20,000 nt of DNA, from contig CM022670.1 of the NCBI GenBank assembly GCA_012295275.1, positions 10,509,583 through 10,529,582 of the forward strand. Reading direction: 5' to 3'. Shown piece by piece: positions 1 through 9,605 of this stretch (its first letter is position 1; each line of letters opens with the position of its first letter). Below the pieces are notes generated by a model that saw only the letters and a program-made list of their open reading frames with translations, made no database searches and was not told where the DNA came from. The stretch comes from Chrysomallon squamiferum (taxonomy: Eukaryota; Mollusca; Gastropoda; Neomphalida; Peltospiridae). The position numbers and the translations under genes are program-made.

Positions 1-76
1 ATATATATATAAAACCACAAATATATATATTATATTTTATTTTATTTTATTAGTATTAATTTTTGAGAATGTTATT

Positions 77-122
<46 letters not shown>

Positions 123-176
123 TTATTTTTATTATTTATTATTAATTTTTTTTATTTAATTATTATTATTTTTTGT
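1..176. repeat. A+T simple repeats (TA, TTTTA, TTTA)
   Basis: Short TA runs at 1-10 and 21-30 are followed by TTTTA units (about 36-52), a TTTA array at about 86-124 and then ATT/T-rich sequence. Every base is A or T apart from a few C and G near the start. It is plain low-complexity DNA with no coding potential. Confidence 0.9.
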
Positions 177-324
177 TTTTTGGTAGCTTTAAGATTTCGG
201 GGTTTTATTTTCATTTTATTTTTGTGGCATATCTCGATGTAAATGTTTGCCTGTGTTTGTTTGCTTTCTCTCCTCATTTATATATGATAATGTGATACAA
301 TATTAAAAAGTAACCTTGTACGTT
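177..324. other. Short unique A+T-rich spacer
   Basis: Non-repetitive sequence between two simple-repeat tracts. I see no ORF, RNA gene or recognisable transposon signature. Confidence 0.6.
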
Positions 325-325
325 A

Positions 326-378
<53 letters not shown>

Positions 379-457
379 TGATGATGATGATGATGATGTG
401 ATAATCTATTTTATATTCTATTATTATTATTATTATCATCATCATCATCATTATTAA
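325..457. repeat. Compound AAT-GAT ... ATT-ATC array
   Basis: An AAT array (about 325-376) changes without interruption into GAT units (376-398). After a 20-nt spacer an ATT array (420-436) changes into ATC units (436-451) and back to ATT. The GAT and ATC blocks are complementary, so the single strand could fold on itself. The changeover is one A-to-G (or T-to-C) substitution per unit, as expected if a point variant spread through the array by slippage. Confidence 0.9.
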
Positions 458-520
458 TTTTACCATGGCTATGACCTGTTTTTAAATTACTAATTAAAAA
501 TGGTTTTCTCTTGCTTTATT

Positions 521-626
521 AAAACTACAACAACAACAATAACAACAACGGCTACAACAATAACAGTAACAATAAAAATAGCAACATCAACCAAAACATA
601 ACAACAACAACAACAACAACAACAAC

Positions 627-672
<46 letters not shown>

Positions 673-680
673 GTAATAAC
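521..680. repeat. AAC array grading into AAT array
   Basis: Imperfect AAC units from about 521 become pure AAC at 599-627, which switches directly into AAT at 626-671. Translations of this stretch give only Asn, Gln, Thr or Ile runs, so no gene is called. Confidence 0.9.
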
Positions 681-702
681 AATACTAAAAGAATATTTGG
701 AA

Positions 703-758
703 TTTTATTATTTATTTATTTATTTATTTTATTTATTTTATTTATTTATTTATTTATA
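703..758. repeat. TTTA/TTTTA tetranucleotide tract
   Basis: Tandem TTTA units interrupted by two TTTTA units. Low-complexity DNA; nothing else is visible here. Confidence 0.85.
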
Positions 759-794
759 TTTAGATTAAAAAATATATTTATTATGCGTTTAGAT

Positions 795-821
795 AAAAAA
801 AAAAAAAAAAAAAAAAAAAAA
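795..821. repeat. Poly(A), 27 nt
   Basis: An uninterrupted run of 27 A. It could be the tail of an old retroposed copy on the + strand. The upstream 100 nt are simple repeats and show no element body, so it is treated as a plain homopolymer. Confidence 0.85.
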
Positions 822-944
822 GGTGCTAATTAAAATTGGTCAAGAAGTTATAATATATTCTAATTTATGAGAGTTTTATCTTATATTATAACAGGCAGTA
901 ATAATAGTAATAAAAACAGCAAACAAATTAACAACGAAAAAAAA

Positions 945-1030
945 TCAAGAGCAGTAGCAGCAGCAACAGCGACAACTACAACAACAACGACAACAACAGT
1001 CATAATAATAATAATAATAATAATAATAAC
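945..1030. repeat. Compound CAG-CAA-CGA-ATA trinucleotide array
   Basis: AGC/CAG units are followed by AAC with ACG variants and then AAT up to about 1029. An open frame of 76 codons runs across it at 867-1097 on the + strand. Its product is Ala, Thr and Ile homopolymer runs, so it is judged a repeat artefact and not a gene. Confidence 0.85.
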
Positions 1031-1108
1031 ATTACCTTTGTTATGTGATGATTATAATTATTGTGCCGGAAATGACGCTACAATTATTATTGCATAAGCT
1101 AATTGTTT

Positions 1109-1116
1109 TGACGTCA
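1109..1116. promoter_or_regulatory. Palindromic CRE-type site (TGACGTCA)
   Basis: A perfect TGACGTCA, the full palindromic site bound by CREB/ATF-type bZIP proteins in animals. It sits in a short unique stretch after the trinucleotide array. There is no nearby gene or promoter to give it a role. An 8-mer of this kind can occur by chance in 20 kb, so function is speculative. Confidence 0.25.
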
Positions 1117-1211
1117 TAAAGAGAAAACAGATTTAGATTTTCAGTTCTTCTAGCTCTCGGTAAGTTAAATAACTGAATTCATACAGATGTTTTAATTTGA
1201 CATTGCTTATT

Positions 1212-1235
1212 TATTCATTCATTCATTCATTCATT
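1212..1235. repeat. ATTC tetranucleotide array
   Basis: About six tandem ATTC units. A second short ATTC tract lies near 10380-10397. Confidence 0.85.
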
Positions 1236-1245
1236 TGTTTGTTAT

Positions 1246-1378
1246 TGTGGTAGTGGTAGTAGTAGATGTAGCGGCAGTAGTTTTAGTATTAATAGTAGTT
1301 GTAATAATAATACTAAGAAGAACAACAACAACAACAACAATAATAAATATTATTAATAATAATAATAATAATAATAAA
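1246..1378. repeat. GTA-rich then AAC/AAT trinucleotide tract
   Basis: Degenerate GTA/GTG triplets (about 1246-1305) are followed by a pure AAC run (about 1319-1340) and AAT units to about 1376. No coding signal beyond the repeat. Confidence 0.75.
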
Positions 1379-1420
1379 CAATAAGTCTACCATGAAACTA
1401 TAATTATACCACAATAATTT

Positions 1421-1440
1421 AAAAAAAAAAAAAAAAAAAA
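1421..1440. repeat. Poly(A), 20 nt
   Basis: Twenty A residues exactly at the edge of a 340-nt unique segment that is richer in G+C. The position at a boundary could reflect an old insertion, but no target-site duplication was recognised. Confidence 0.8.
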
Positions 1441-1790
1441 TCAATTCTTGGGAGCCAATTCGATCGACTTGCGTCAATATCGTGTGTTCCGTTTCCCAAG
1501 ATTTTGCAAGAGGTCATTTCGAAAGATTTGGCCGATTCGGTTATAATGGTGTTATTCGAAAGCTAATTTCCTCAAACAAACAGCGCATTTGGGATTTGGC
1601 CTTAGTGGCTTTAGAACCTGAATGCAAGAGAATATGACAGCAATTCCACTTACTGTCGTCATTCATTAAGGTCCATTTAAAGATAACAGCATTTTCGTTT
1701 TTATAAATGAAAACAGGGATGTCGTAAAGTTAGGGTAATGTTCAAAGAAGAAACCGTTAAAATTGACGGTTAAATTTTCTTCTTTTTCTT
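1441..1790. other. Unique, less A+T-rich segment, no gene seen
   Basis: Complex sequence with several CpG dinucleotides, sharply bounded by poly(A) on the left and an A-rich tract on the right. No open frame of useful length, tRNA box pair or transposase motif was found. It may be an old transposon fragment because A tracts bound it on both sides, but it matches nothing I recognise. Confidence 0.4.
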
Positions 1791-1950
1791 AAAAAAAAAA
1801 AAAAAAAAAAAAAAGAAAAAAAAATAAGAAAAAGAAAAAAATAAGAAACAAAGAAACAAAGAAAAAAGATTTTAAAAAATGAAATAAAATAAAATAAATA
1901 TTTTGATCGAAGTTCTTGGTTTCTAAGTTTCGTTTTTTTTTTTTTTTTTT
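1791..1950. repeat. A-rich tract followed by poly(T)
   Basis: A 24-nt A run (1791-1814) leads into AAG/AAAT-rich sequence to about 1900. After about 30 nt comes a 20-nt T run (1931-1950). The A and T blocks are complementary and could form a hairpin in single strands. Confidence 0.8.
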
Positions 1951-2030
1951 TAAGAATATTTATCTGTATGTATATTTTATTTTATATTTTATTGATTTGT
2001 TGTTGTATTAGTCTTTAAAGTATTTTGCTA

Positions 2031-2178
2031 TTATTATTATTATTATTCGGAATTTCATTTTCATAGCTTTAGTTTAATGGTGTTTTTTGTTTTGTTGTTG
2101 TTGTTGTTTCTTCTTGTTTTTTTTTTTTTTGTTGTTGTTTTTTTTGGTTGTTGTTTATGTTTGTTGTTGTTGTTGTAT
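2031..2178. repeat. ATT run and GTT/T-rich low-complexity tract
   Basis: ATT units at 2031-2046 are followed by alternating GTT arrays and T runs from about 2090 to 2178. Low-complexity only. Confidence 0.8.
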
Positions 2179-2288
2179 TTTATATATTTTGAAATAAATT
2201 ATGGTGAAAGCTACTTTCAGTAACCACGACTGAAATTATAACATCTTTATAATTCAGGTGAAATTCAATAACAACAACATCAAACATA

Positions 2289-2366
2289 CAATAATAATAA
2301 TAATAATAAATAATAATAATAATAATAATAATTAATTAATTAATTAATTAATAAAATAAATAAATA
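2289..2366. repeat. AAT array passing into AATT array
   Basis: AAT units (2289-2331) change into about six tandem AATT units (about 2329-2352) and then AAAT. The AATT block is self-complementary and contains overlapping TAATTA cores of the type homeodomain proteins bind. In A+T-rich DNA this is probably incidental. Confidence 0.85.
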
Positions 2367-3035
2367 GTGTTTTTTGGCGAAAACCTGTCTTTCGTTTACT
2401 TACATATTATTTTTTTAAAGTTATTTAATACTATTAAATTTTAATGTTAAGTAGATGAATATTTGTATCTGATTATGATACCATGTTATTCTGTCAATCA
2501 TCTTTTTCACTTTTTATTTTTTATTATTTTGTCTGCCTTTTTTTCTTCTTTTTTTCACTGAATTTTGACTAATGCCGATAGTTTTATTCAAATATATTTC
2601 TAAGATTTCACAAAATTAATAATAACATTTATATATAACTTTGTAAACTAAAAAAATAAAATAAAAAATAAAAAAAATAATAAGAATAATAAATAACATT
2701 ACCTCACACACATTTCAGACTAACGATGTCTAGCAAAATTCATGCATAATTATCAAATTTCGTGACAAAATTTGTTGTGCTGTTGAACGTTACTGCTACA
2801 GCGATATCCCCAATGCATTATATTGACAACATTGTAATTATAAGCCAAATTGCAGTTTAACAAAATGCGTCAACATTATTATTTCATTCCGTTTTGTGAT
2901 CACAACAGGACAAATACAGTTATTTCTGTGATAACTATGACAGTATAGAAGGGTGATTTGCTAGTCTGGTGGTAAATCATAGGATATTAAATCATTTGTA
3001 CGTTTTCATTTTGTCGTTTGAAAAGGAAAACATGA
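2367..3035. other. Unique A+T-rich segment, no gene seen
   Basis: Mostly complex sequence with one A-rich low-complexity patch at about 2650-2697. Stop codons are frequent in all frames. No RNA gene, element or promoter could be supported. Confidence 0.6.
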
Positions 3036-3147
3036 CGTAATAATAATGACGATGACAACAACAACAACAATAATAATAATAATATTAATAATAATAATAA
3101 TAATGACAATGATACTACCTTCTAAAAGCAATAACAACAAAAATAAT

Positions 3148-3188
<41 letters not shown>

Positions 3189-3195
3189 CAATAAA
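3036..3195. repeat. Compound AAT/GAC/AAC array
   Basis: Two AAT-rich blocks (about 3068-3103 and 3151-3186) are separated by a short unique piece and decorated with ACA, GAC and AAC variants. Open frames on both strands here (61 and 66 codons) consist of Thr/Ile/Asn or Leu/Ile/Val runs and are repeat artefacts. Confidence 0.85.
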
Positions 3196-3463
3196 AACAA
3201 CAACACTGCTAATCACAATGATACAGTTTAGCAGAGTAATTCAATGAAGTGTAGTGTAATGTTGTAACGTCTGGCACAATAAAATGTGTGCTGTTTCATA
3301 TAGTCTGATATGGTAATGGCAGTTACTGTAGTAAAAAAATATTAGAATTACCAATGGGCATCATATATATAGATATACTGTCATTTTGTTGTTATTGTTT
3401 TTGTGGTTGTTGTTCAGAATTATTTCTTTATATTTAATTTAAATATAATTTGTTTTATTATTC

Positions 3464-3467
3464 AAAA

Positions 3468-3524
<57 letters not shown>
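3464..3524. repeat. Poly(A) plus (TA)24
   Basis: Thirteen A residues (3464-3476) run directly into about 24 pure TA units ending at 3524. The TA tract is fully self-complementary and likely to extrude as a cruciform. The 90-codon minus-strand open frame across it encodes a Tyr-Ile run and is not a gene. Confidence 0.95.
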
Positions 3525-3525
<1 letters not shown>

Positions 3526-3540
3526 TTTTAAATAATAGAA

Positions 3541-3607
3541 CTAAAACAACAACAACTATAATAATAACAATAATAACAATAAAAATAATAATAATAATAA
3601 CATCAAT
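3541..3607. repeat. AAC/AAT trinucleotide tract
   Basis: Imperfect AAC and AAT units just downstream of the TA array. Confidence 0.8.
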
Positions 3608-3950
3608 ATAATAATCAGACAACAACAGTAAGAAATAAATGATCACACGCACATAGATTTCATGTCCATTATTTTTGCCACCCAAACATGATCGACAGAG
3701 CACATAAAAACAAAATAAAATGCAGATCATGGCAAATACAAATATGTCTTCGCTTTCACAATCTGATCTTTGCCAGGCAAATAACGTCGGCTTTTCGCCT
3801 ATTTTGTTTTACTGAAGCTATATTTTTGATTTTGCGATTAACAGGCTTCATTTTATGTTCAGACGCATTTATTTCTTTAAACTCTTTGAAGTACTTGACA
3901 GTTTCTGAAATATTTATGATATTTGCTGGTAAGCATTTTCTATTAAACAG
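3608..3950. other. Unique segment, no assignable gene
   Basis: Complex sequence. An ATG-initiated open frame on the + strand runs from 3688 to 4080 (130 codons) through this segment, but its last third is Lys and Phe homopolymer from the A and T runs. The first 85 residues show no family motif. A hydrophobic stretch in them reflects T-rich codons. Judged unlikely to be a gene. Confidence 0.45.
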
Positions 3951-3951
3951 T

Positions 3952-4023
3952 AAAAAAAAAAAAAAAAGTTTTATTAAAAACCTGAAAAGAAGGATTGAGA
4001 CTTGTGACGTATTTGCAGTTTTT

Positions 4024-4064
<41 letters not shown>
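3952..4064. repeat. Poly(A) and a 39-nt poly(T)
   Basis: A 16-nt A run (3952-3967) is followed by 58 nt of complex sequence and then an uninterrupted 39-nt T run (4026-4064), the longest homopolymer in the window. Tracts this long are prone to slippage and assembly length error. Confidence 0.9.
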
Positions 4065-4066
<2 letters not shown>

Positions 4067-4224
4067 TGTTTATAATTTAGTATTCTTAATTTCTTCTTTC
4101 TCTTTTTCTGTTTTATTGGATAATTTTCGTTTCATGTTAGTAGTTTGTCATCCTGTTATTATTGTTATTTTTAATTTTTTTTGTAATTTGTTTTCTTTAT
4201 TGTTTTTATTTTTATATATTATTA

Positions 4225-4365
4225 CATATATTATTATTATCATCATCATCATCATCATCATGAACATTATTACTATTATATTATCATTATTATTATTATT
4301 ATTATTATTATCATCATCATCATCATCATCATCATCATTATTATTATTATTATTATTATTAAAAA
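4225..4365. repeat. Compound ATT-ATC array, two blocks
   Basis: ATT units pass into ATC (about 4238-4259). A short spacer follows, then a longer block ATT (4282-4310), ATC (4310-4337), ATT (4337-4361). The clean internal ATC block inside ATT is the same one-base variant pattern seen at 420-457 and, as AAT/GAT, at 325-398 and 5106-5243. The + strand frame gives Ile, Leu or Ser runs only. Confidence 0.9.
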
Positions 4366-4920
4366 GTTAGAGGGTTTTCTTCACTTTTATTTTACTTTAC
4401 TTTTTAGTCTTTTCTTCTTACACACATTATTATACTTGGCGTTCTTTTTCACTTTTTGTGTTCGTTATCAGGTACATTTTACCACGTAATCGTGTTATTC
4501 GAACTTAGAATTAATGAAAGGTGCTTTTACTCCTTGTTCGTGTTGACATTTTTCTTGCACAAGAAGTCAAGCAGGAATTCAGTTGTAGGATGTAATTATT
4601 CAGATGTCTCTACGTAACAGAATTACTTCAGTCTTTCAGTGTAAACCCTATTAAATGTTAAACAGTGGCAGATTAAAAACAAAAATTGTATTGTATCCTT
4701 TCTCGGTAAACTGAATTAAGTTTATAGAATTTTTTTTTGTTGTAAAAGCAGGTTTACAAATTGCAGGAAGAGACGCTTTTTAAGGTTACACATTTAAAAT
4801 CTGAAGCTGGCATTCAGAACTGGACATCAGAGTTGGAAATTCTGGGTTGAATTAGCAATAGTTTCATGTATGTTGTTTCTGTTTTATATACTTTTGGTCG
4901 TTTTTTTTCATAAAATGTAA
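4366..4920. other. Unique A+T-rich segment, no gene seen
   Basis: Complex sequence without a long open frame, RNA-gene signature or recognisable repeat. Confidence 0.6.
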
Positions 4921-4995
4921 TTTTTTTTTTTTTTTTAATCTTTATTTATTTGTTGTTGTTGTTGTTGTTGTTGTTATCGTTGTCGTTGTTTCTGT
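4921..4995. repeat. Poly(T) and GTT array
   Basis: A 16-nt T run (4921-4936) is followed by TTTA and then about nine TTG units (4949-4975), with CGTTGT variants after that. Confidence 0.85.
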
Positions 4996-5105
4996 TGTGT
5001 TTCGTTTTGTTCTTTATTTATTTCTTTATTTAATATTTATTTGTTAAATAGTAATCGTATTAAATTTACTTCAGAAGAAACATAGCTTCTGATAGATGAA
5101 CATTT

Positions 5106-5243
5106 ATAATAATAATAATAATAATAATAATTTTGATAATGATGCCGAAAATTATGATAATAATAACAATAGTGATAATAATGATGATGATGATAATAAT
5201 TCTTATTATAATGATGATGATGACGACGACGATGATGATCATG
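5106..5243. repeat. Compound AAT-GAT-GAC array
   Basis: AAT units (5106-5131) are followed by mixed AAT/GAT and then GAT and GAC units to about 5240. A 63-codon + strand frame at 5096-5287 reads Asn then Asp runs and continues 15 residues into non-repeat sequence before a stop. The repeat alone explains the open frame, so no gene is called. Confidence 0.85.
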
Positions 5244-6509
5244 AAGATTTTATACCACTGTTACCTACCACAATTATAAATGATTAGAAGAAAATCTTGT
5301 ACAGAGCGATTGCGTGACTTTGATTTATTTTTCAGCCTTCTCTTACTTTTAATGAAATTTAATATTTTAAACACTGCTTATACTTTCTCGAGGCTATGGA
5401 AATAGTTATACCATCATTCTAAACTTTAAATGTGTTTTACTAAAAGTGACTGTTAATGAAACGTCCGTGTATCTTTTGAAAGAAATAAAAAAAAAAAAAA
5501 AAAATATTTTCTTAACAACAAACTCAACTCATAATAATTAAAGTGCCACTCTCATAACCATTTTCTGTCACAGTTTAGAAAACACGTCACAAAATACGGT
5601 TTCTGTCTTGTGAGGTGGTTTTATTTATTTTATATTAAAAAAAAAAAATTCTGGAATTATATGAAAGTCTAATACGGTGTACAGTGTTGATTCGTTCCAA
5701 CAGGAAAACGTTGTAACGAAAAGCGAAGGAAGACGCTATGGGACTTTAGTCAGAGAAACGCTGATTAGCTGAAATGCTGTTTAAAAAGACTTAATTGAAA
5801 AGAGTTTTTGTCAAATAAAAATGTGCTGTCAAAACGAATAAATTATTTACTCATCCCTATCTCGAAGCTCACACAAATATAAAAAAAATAATAATAATAA
5901 TAATATTATAAAACAAAATAAACGAATGTATTCACGGCAAGAAATCATGTTTTGAATTCAACAAAATTGTTTTTCCTTTTAATTTTTGCTTCTTAAATTT
6001 CTTCAGAAAAATGTCTTCTAATGGAACTGTCAGTTAAATTTTGAAGAAATATTTACATGTTATTATTCCATATCAGGTTATCAACCATAACCGCAATGAT
6101 ATCTATGTTCATTAGCGTTGTTTAAATATAAACAGCGGTTTCGAAAAGTCCCAAATTTCCGTGTTGTCTGACAAAACAGTGCAATGTTCACTGGACTAAC
6201 CAATCACTTTAAATCATCGCCGAGGTGATAGAAATCCTAGAAGTCAAAGTAAGTTTGTAAAGAATGTCTAAAGCGCAAAGTGAAACCATTCAGTAAGCTT
6301 TTATTTCATTGGTAACGGTTACGTACTCCCAGTCCCCGTATAACATCGTTTAAATTTGTGTCAGTCAAACCACTAATGGAAAACTGGTGCAGAGCTTCAT
6401 AATAATAATAATGTTTCTGCTTTCGTTGATAATATTCTCTCTAGCTAAATCCCTTAGTCAATTTTATTTTTATTTGAATATGTTTGATCTGGATTCCGCA
6501 ATGTCTTTT
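5244..6509. other. Unique segment with short A runs, no gene seen
   Basis: The longest relatively non-repetitive stretch in the left half. It contains an 18-nt A run (5487-5504), a 10-nt A run (about 5638-5648) and a short AAT tract (5888-5905). All frames are broken by stops except a short hydrophobic frame beginning at 6387. No tRNA, transposase or reverse transcriptase motif was recognised. Confidence 0.55.
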
Positions 6510-6830
6510 GTATTTCGTGAAGTACTGTATTCACAATATGTTTTGTATCCTTACGATTTTTATGATGTAGCGTACAAATACTTCGTTAAAGTTTATTACA
6601 TACTGTAAAGACATTGTCATTATATTTCATGAAATATTGTGTCTGCACGGGCTTCACTGTACAGACACTTTCATTCAATGTTATTACATATTGTACTGAC
6701 ACTGGCATTATCTGCACGGGCTTTACATGTCGTGACATAACGTACAGACGTCTCGTTATTTTTCATGACATTATACAGGCGTTGTCATATTTCACAACGT
6801 TTCATAGCTTATTGTTCAGTCAGAAACGAT
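6510..6830. repeat. Diverged tandem repeat, unit about 31-54 bp
   Basis: Diverged copies of a unit resembling TTTCATGACATATTGTACAG start at about 6513, 6625, 6728, 6761 and 6790. A linked sub-motif (ACATTGTCAT and variants) recurs at about 6611, 6665, 6699, 6748 and 6779. Two copies carry an extra CTGCACGGGCTT insert (6642-6653 and 6712-6723). Spacing is irregular (about 31, 34, 49 and 54 bp), which suggests an old minisatellite with inserted or lost segments. The two open frames across it (6387-6608 and 6614-6832) have no recognisable protein character. Confidence 0.65.
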
Positions 6831-7264
6831 AAACAAGATCAGATGACCTCATTAAACATTTCGTCAACAGTGTGATTTCTCACAAAAACAAAACAGCCAA
6901 CCAGGTCAGTATTTGCATTTCAAGAAGCCATTTTTATTTCTTTTTACACTCCGAATACATCTATTTATTATTCACAAACAAATAAAATTAATATATAATG
7001 AGGGCAATTACCCGCAAGATGTGTGTGTCCTATTTCTGATAGCCGAGGATTGGTTTAATTAGTGCTGTTGCATGTGTCGAGTCCGAAGCTAAACCACTTT
7101 GACTGTACGATCAAAGAAACGCAATCAGGAATCTGGATGAATTATGTATGACAGTAGCTGAGTGACACGCTACAACTCGGGACATCAAGCTAGAGAGCAC
7201 TTCTTGACTTCCTTGTTGATACGAAAATTAAATTTGTCATCTAGAAAATAGTATTTTAAAAGTT
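6831..7264. other. Unique segment, no gene seen
   Basis: Complex sequence between two diverged tandem arrays. It holds one ATTTGCAT octamer (6911-6918), an expected chance occurrence. No gene could be supported. Confidence 0.55.
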
Positions 7265-8050
7265 TCAGCCTCCAGTTACAAATGGGATTTGCGTTCAAAG
7301 ATGTTTATCGAATATATAGATGTTTTTAGATCAAATTTTTTTCATAAAATACATACATACATACATACATACATACATGCATACATACATACATACATAT
7401 ATACATACGTACATACATACATACATACATACATACATACATACATACATACATACAGAGTAAAAATCTTTGGACTTTTATATTCAAATATTTTTAAAGT
7501 ATAAACTGTATTTGTAACAAAAATAACTGAACTTTTTTTATCGAAATATTTTTAAGTAAAAGAAATCATATATGTTGGAAAAAACGATGTAGTTAGACAT
7601 AATCCTTAGCATTTTTTGTACTGTTATCGAAAGTGAAAAAAATTGTGTTTGGATGTTGAGATGTATTAATATTGAATCTTTTAACATTTTTTTTATTAAA
7701 ATATTTTTCAAGTATGGATTGTTTTTGGAAGAAGTGATGTACTTAAATGGAATTTTATGAAATTTTTTTAACCCAAATATTGTGTTTGGAAGGAGAAACG
7801 TGTTTACAGTCTTTAGACTTTTTATTCTAATATTTTAAGTGCATCTATAAATAGTTTTAAAGTACAAATGTGTTTTTTGTTAAAAAAAAATTTATATATA
7901 AAACTTTTTATGCAAAAATGTGTTTGCAAGAAGAGAATCTCTTTTTTCATTCTATCGAAATTATTTTTAATATAAAAATTGAGAACAGTGTTTTAAAAAT
8001 TCAAATTATTTTGTAAGGGTAAGAAGGATTAGGCGTATGATGAATTTTTT
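7265..8050. repeat. Diverged minisatellite, unit about 55-87 bp
   Basis: A repeated core runs: ACTTTTT, about 5 nt, CGAAATATTTTTAAGTA-like, then TTGTGTTTGGAAGAAG-like, then an ACGTGTTTA-like segment. Core starts are visible near 7474, 7531, 7611, 7684, 7761, 7816, 7903 and 7941, giving spacings of about 57, 80, 73, 77, 55, 87 and 38 bp. Weaker traces (TTTATCGAATATAT near 7302) suggest it began before the embedded ATAC array. Copies are strongly diverged, so this is an old array. There is no coding potential. Confidence 0.65.
7349..7456. repeat. ATAC microsatellite, about 108 bp
   Basis: About 27 ATAC units with a few variants (ATGC near 7378, ATAT near 7400, GTAC near 7409). It lies inside the diverged minisatellite region. 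The + strand frame gives a His-Thr-Tyr-Ile run, which is a translation artefact. Confidence 0.95.
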
Positions 8051-8112
8051 TCATATAAGATGCAGTGGCTTATAAAATATTTTGTGCATGTTATCTCTGT
8101 TTCACCATTTTT

Positions 8113-8432
<320 letters not shown>

Positions 8433-8462
<30 letters not shown>
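8433..8462. repeat. (TA)15 microsatellite
   Basis: About 15 TA units. The minus-strand frame at 8370-8555 owes its Tyr-Ile run to this tract. Confidence 0.9.
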
Positions 8463-8466
<4 letters not shown>

Positions 8467-8937
8467 CGCATGAAGACGACAACGGTGATGGTGTATATGA
8501 CAAAGGTTGTATAATGAGATAGTGACGATGATATTGCTCTAAAGTAGATATGCACTTTTACTGGAACGAAATCGCATTCTGTAACATTTAATTATGACTT
8601 TTTCATGCAACACACACATATTTTAGTAAAGTTAAAATAACGTTTTAATTTGATACAGAATTAACCTTTCCCGCAACGTTATAGGAATTTGACATTAAAA
8701 ATAGTTGTAAGCCCTACTTTACTGTTTATGTGAAAGAGAAATGTATAAAATAATTTACTATAACTGGAAAGAGCATTCCATGGAATGGCTGATATCAAGG
8801 GTTCTGTTTATTAATGTTACAGAATAATATAACTGATATCTTATAATTATTATAGTAAAAATATAGATACGTCTTGTTAAAGGTTGAACTTTCTTTTCAA
8901 ACACTTTTTTATTTTATTTTTCTTCTTTCTTTACTTC

Positions 8938-8940
<3 letters not shown>
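8463..8940. other. Unique segment, no gene seen
   Basis: Complex A+T-rich sequence with no long frame. Its last 60 nt become pyrimidine-rich before the TC array. Confidence 0.6.

Positions 8941-9018
<78 letters not shown>
8941..9018. repeat. (TC)39 microsatellite, 78 bp
   Basis: Thirty-nine uninterrupted TC units followed by degenerate pyrimidine-rich sequence (CGCTCTCG, then TCTTCTTC) to about 9092. It has the same strand orientation as the CT arrays at 8117, 18021 and 19625. Confidence 0.97.
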
Positions 9019-9021
<3 letters not shown>

Positions 9022-9092
9022 CTCGTTTTCATCTTCTTCTCCTTTCTTTTGATTCTTCTTCCTCGTCGTCTTCTCTTCAGTTTTTTTTCTCA

Positions 9093-9290
9093 CATTTTTG
9101 TTCTTACGAGATTGATACGTGTTTCAATTACATATAACAATGGAAATGAGACAGCCTGTTTAATTGTGTTTTCCTCTAGAACTATTCAATAACGTGCAAA
9201 GTTTCTGTCACTCGGCTCTAGAAGTGGGGATACCGCTTATAAATAATCCATAAACAATTAAGAAAGTTTATTAACTGGTCGATTTTAATT
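9093..9290. other. Short unique segment
   Basis: Complex sequence with no supportable feature. Confidence 0.5.
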
Positions 9291-9391
9291 TTTTCTTTTC
9301 TTAATTTATTTTTTCTTCCTATTTTATTATTTTATTTTAATTTTTTTTTTTTTTTTTTTTTTATTATTATTTTTTTTTTTTTTTTTTTTTT
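9291..9391. repeat. T-rich tract with two long T runs
   Basis: TTTTA-like sequence leads into T runs at 9341-9362 and 9371-9391, split by an ATTATTA patch. Confidence 0.9.
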
Positions 9392-9571
9392 GTATTAGAA
9401 AAATATTTTCACACTTTTTTTATATCTAAACAATTTTAAGGTGTTCCGTATTTCTGTGATTTCATTTATGTTAAACAAGTTATTATAAAAGGAAAGATTT
9501 TAAAATATTATAGTTTTAGATGTTTTTGAATATTAGTTTATAATTTATTTGAAAAAGTAACACTTCCTCAG

Positions 9572-9573
9572 AT

Positions 9574-9604
<31 letters not shown>

Positions 9605-9605
9605 T
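9572..9605. repeat. TTTA tetranucleotide array
   Basis: About eight tandem TTTA units. Confidence 0.9.

Noticed and set aside
867-1097. 76-codon + strand frame with Ala, Thr and Ile runs
   Set aside because: Explained by the CAG/AAC/AAT array; no conserved domain or splice context.
3688-4080. 130-codon + strand frame starting with ATG
   Set aside because: The C-terminal third is Lys and Phe homopolymer from A and T runs. The remainder has no recognisable domain.
5096-5287. Asn/Asp-rich 63-codon frame resembling poly-N/poly-D proteins of some protists
   Set aside because: It is the AAT/GAT array in one frame. The surroundings lack gene density or any other coding sign, so a Dictyostelium-like coding interpretation is not supported.
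7349-7456. ATAC array considered as a CRISPR-like or regulatory direct repeat
   Set aside because: It is a plain 4-bp microsatellite with no spacer structure.
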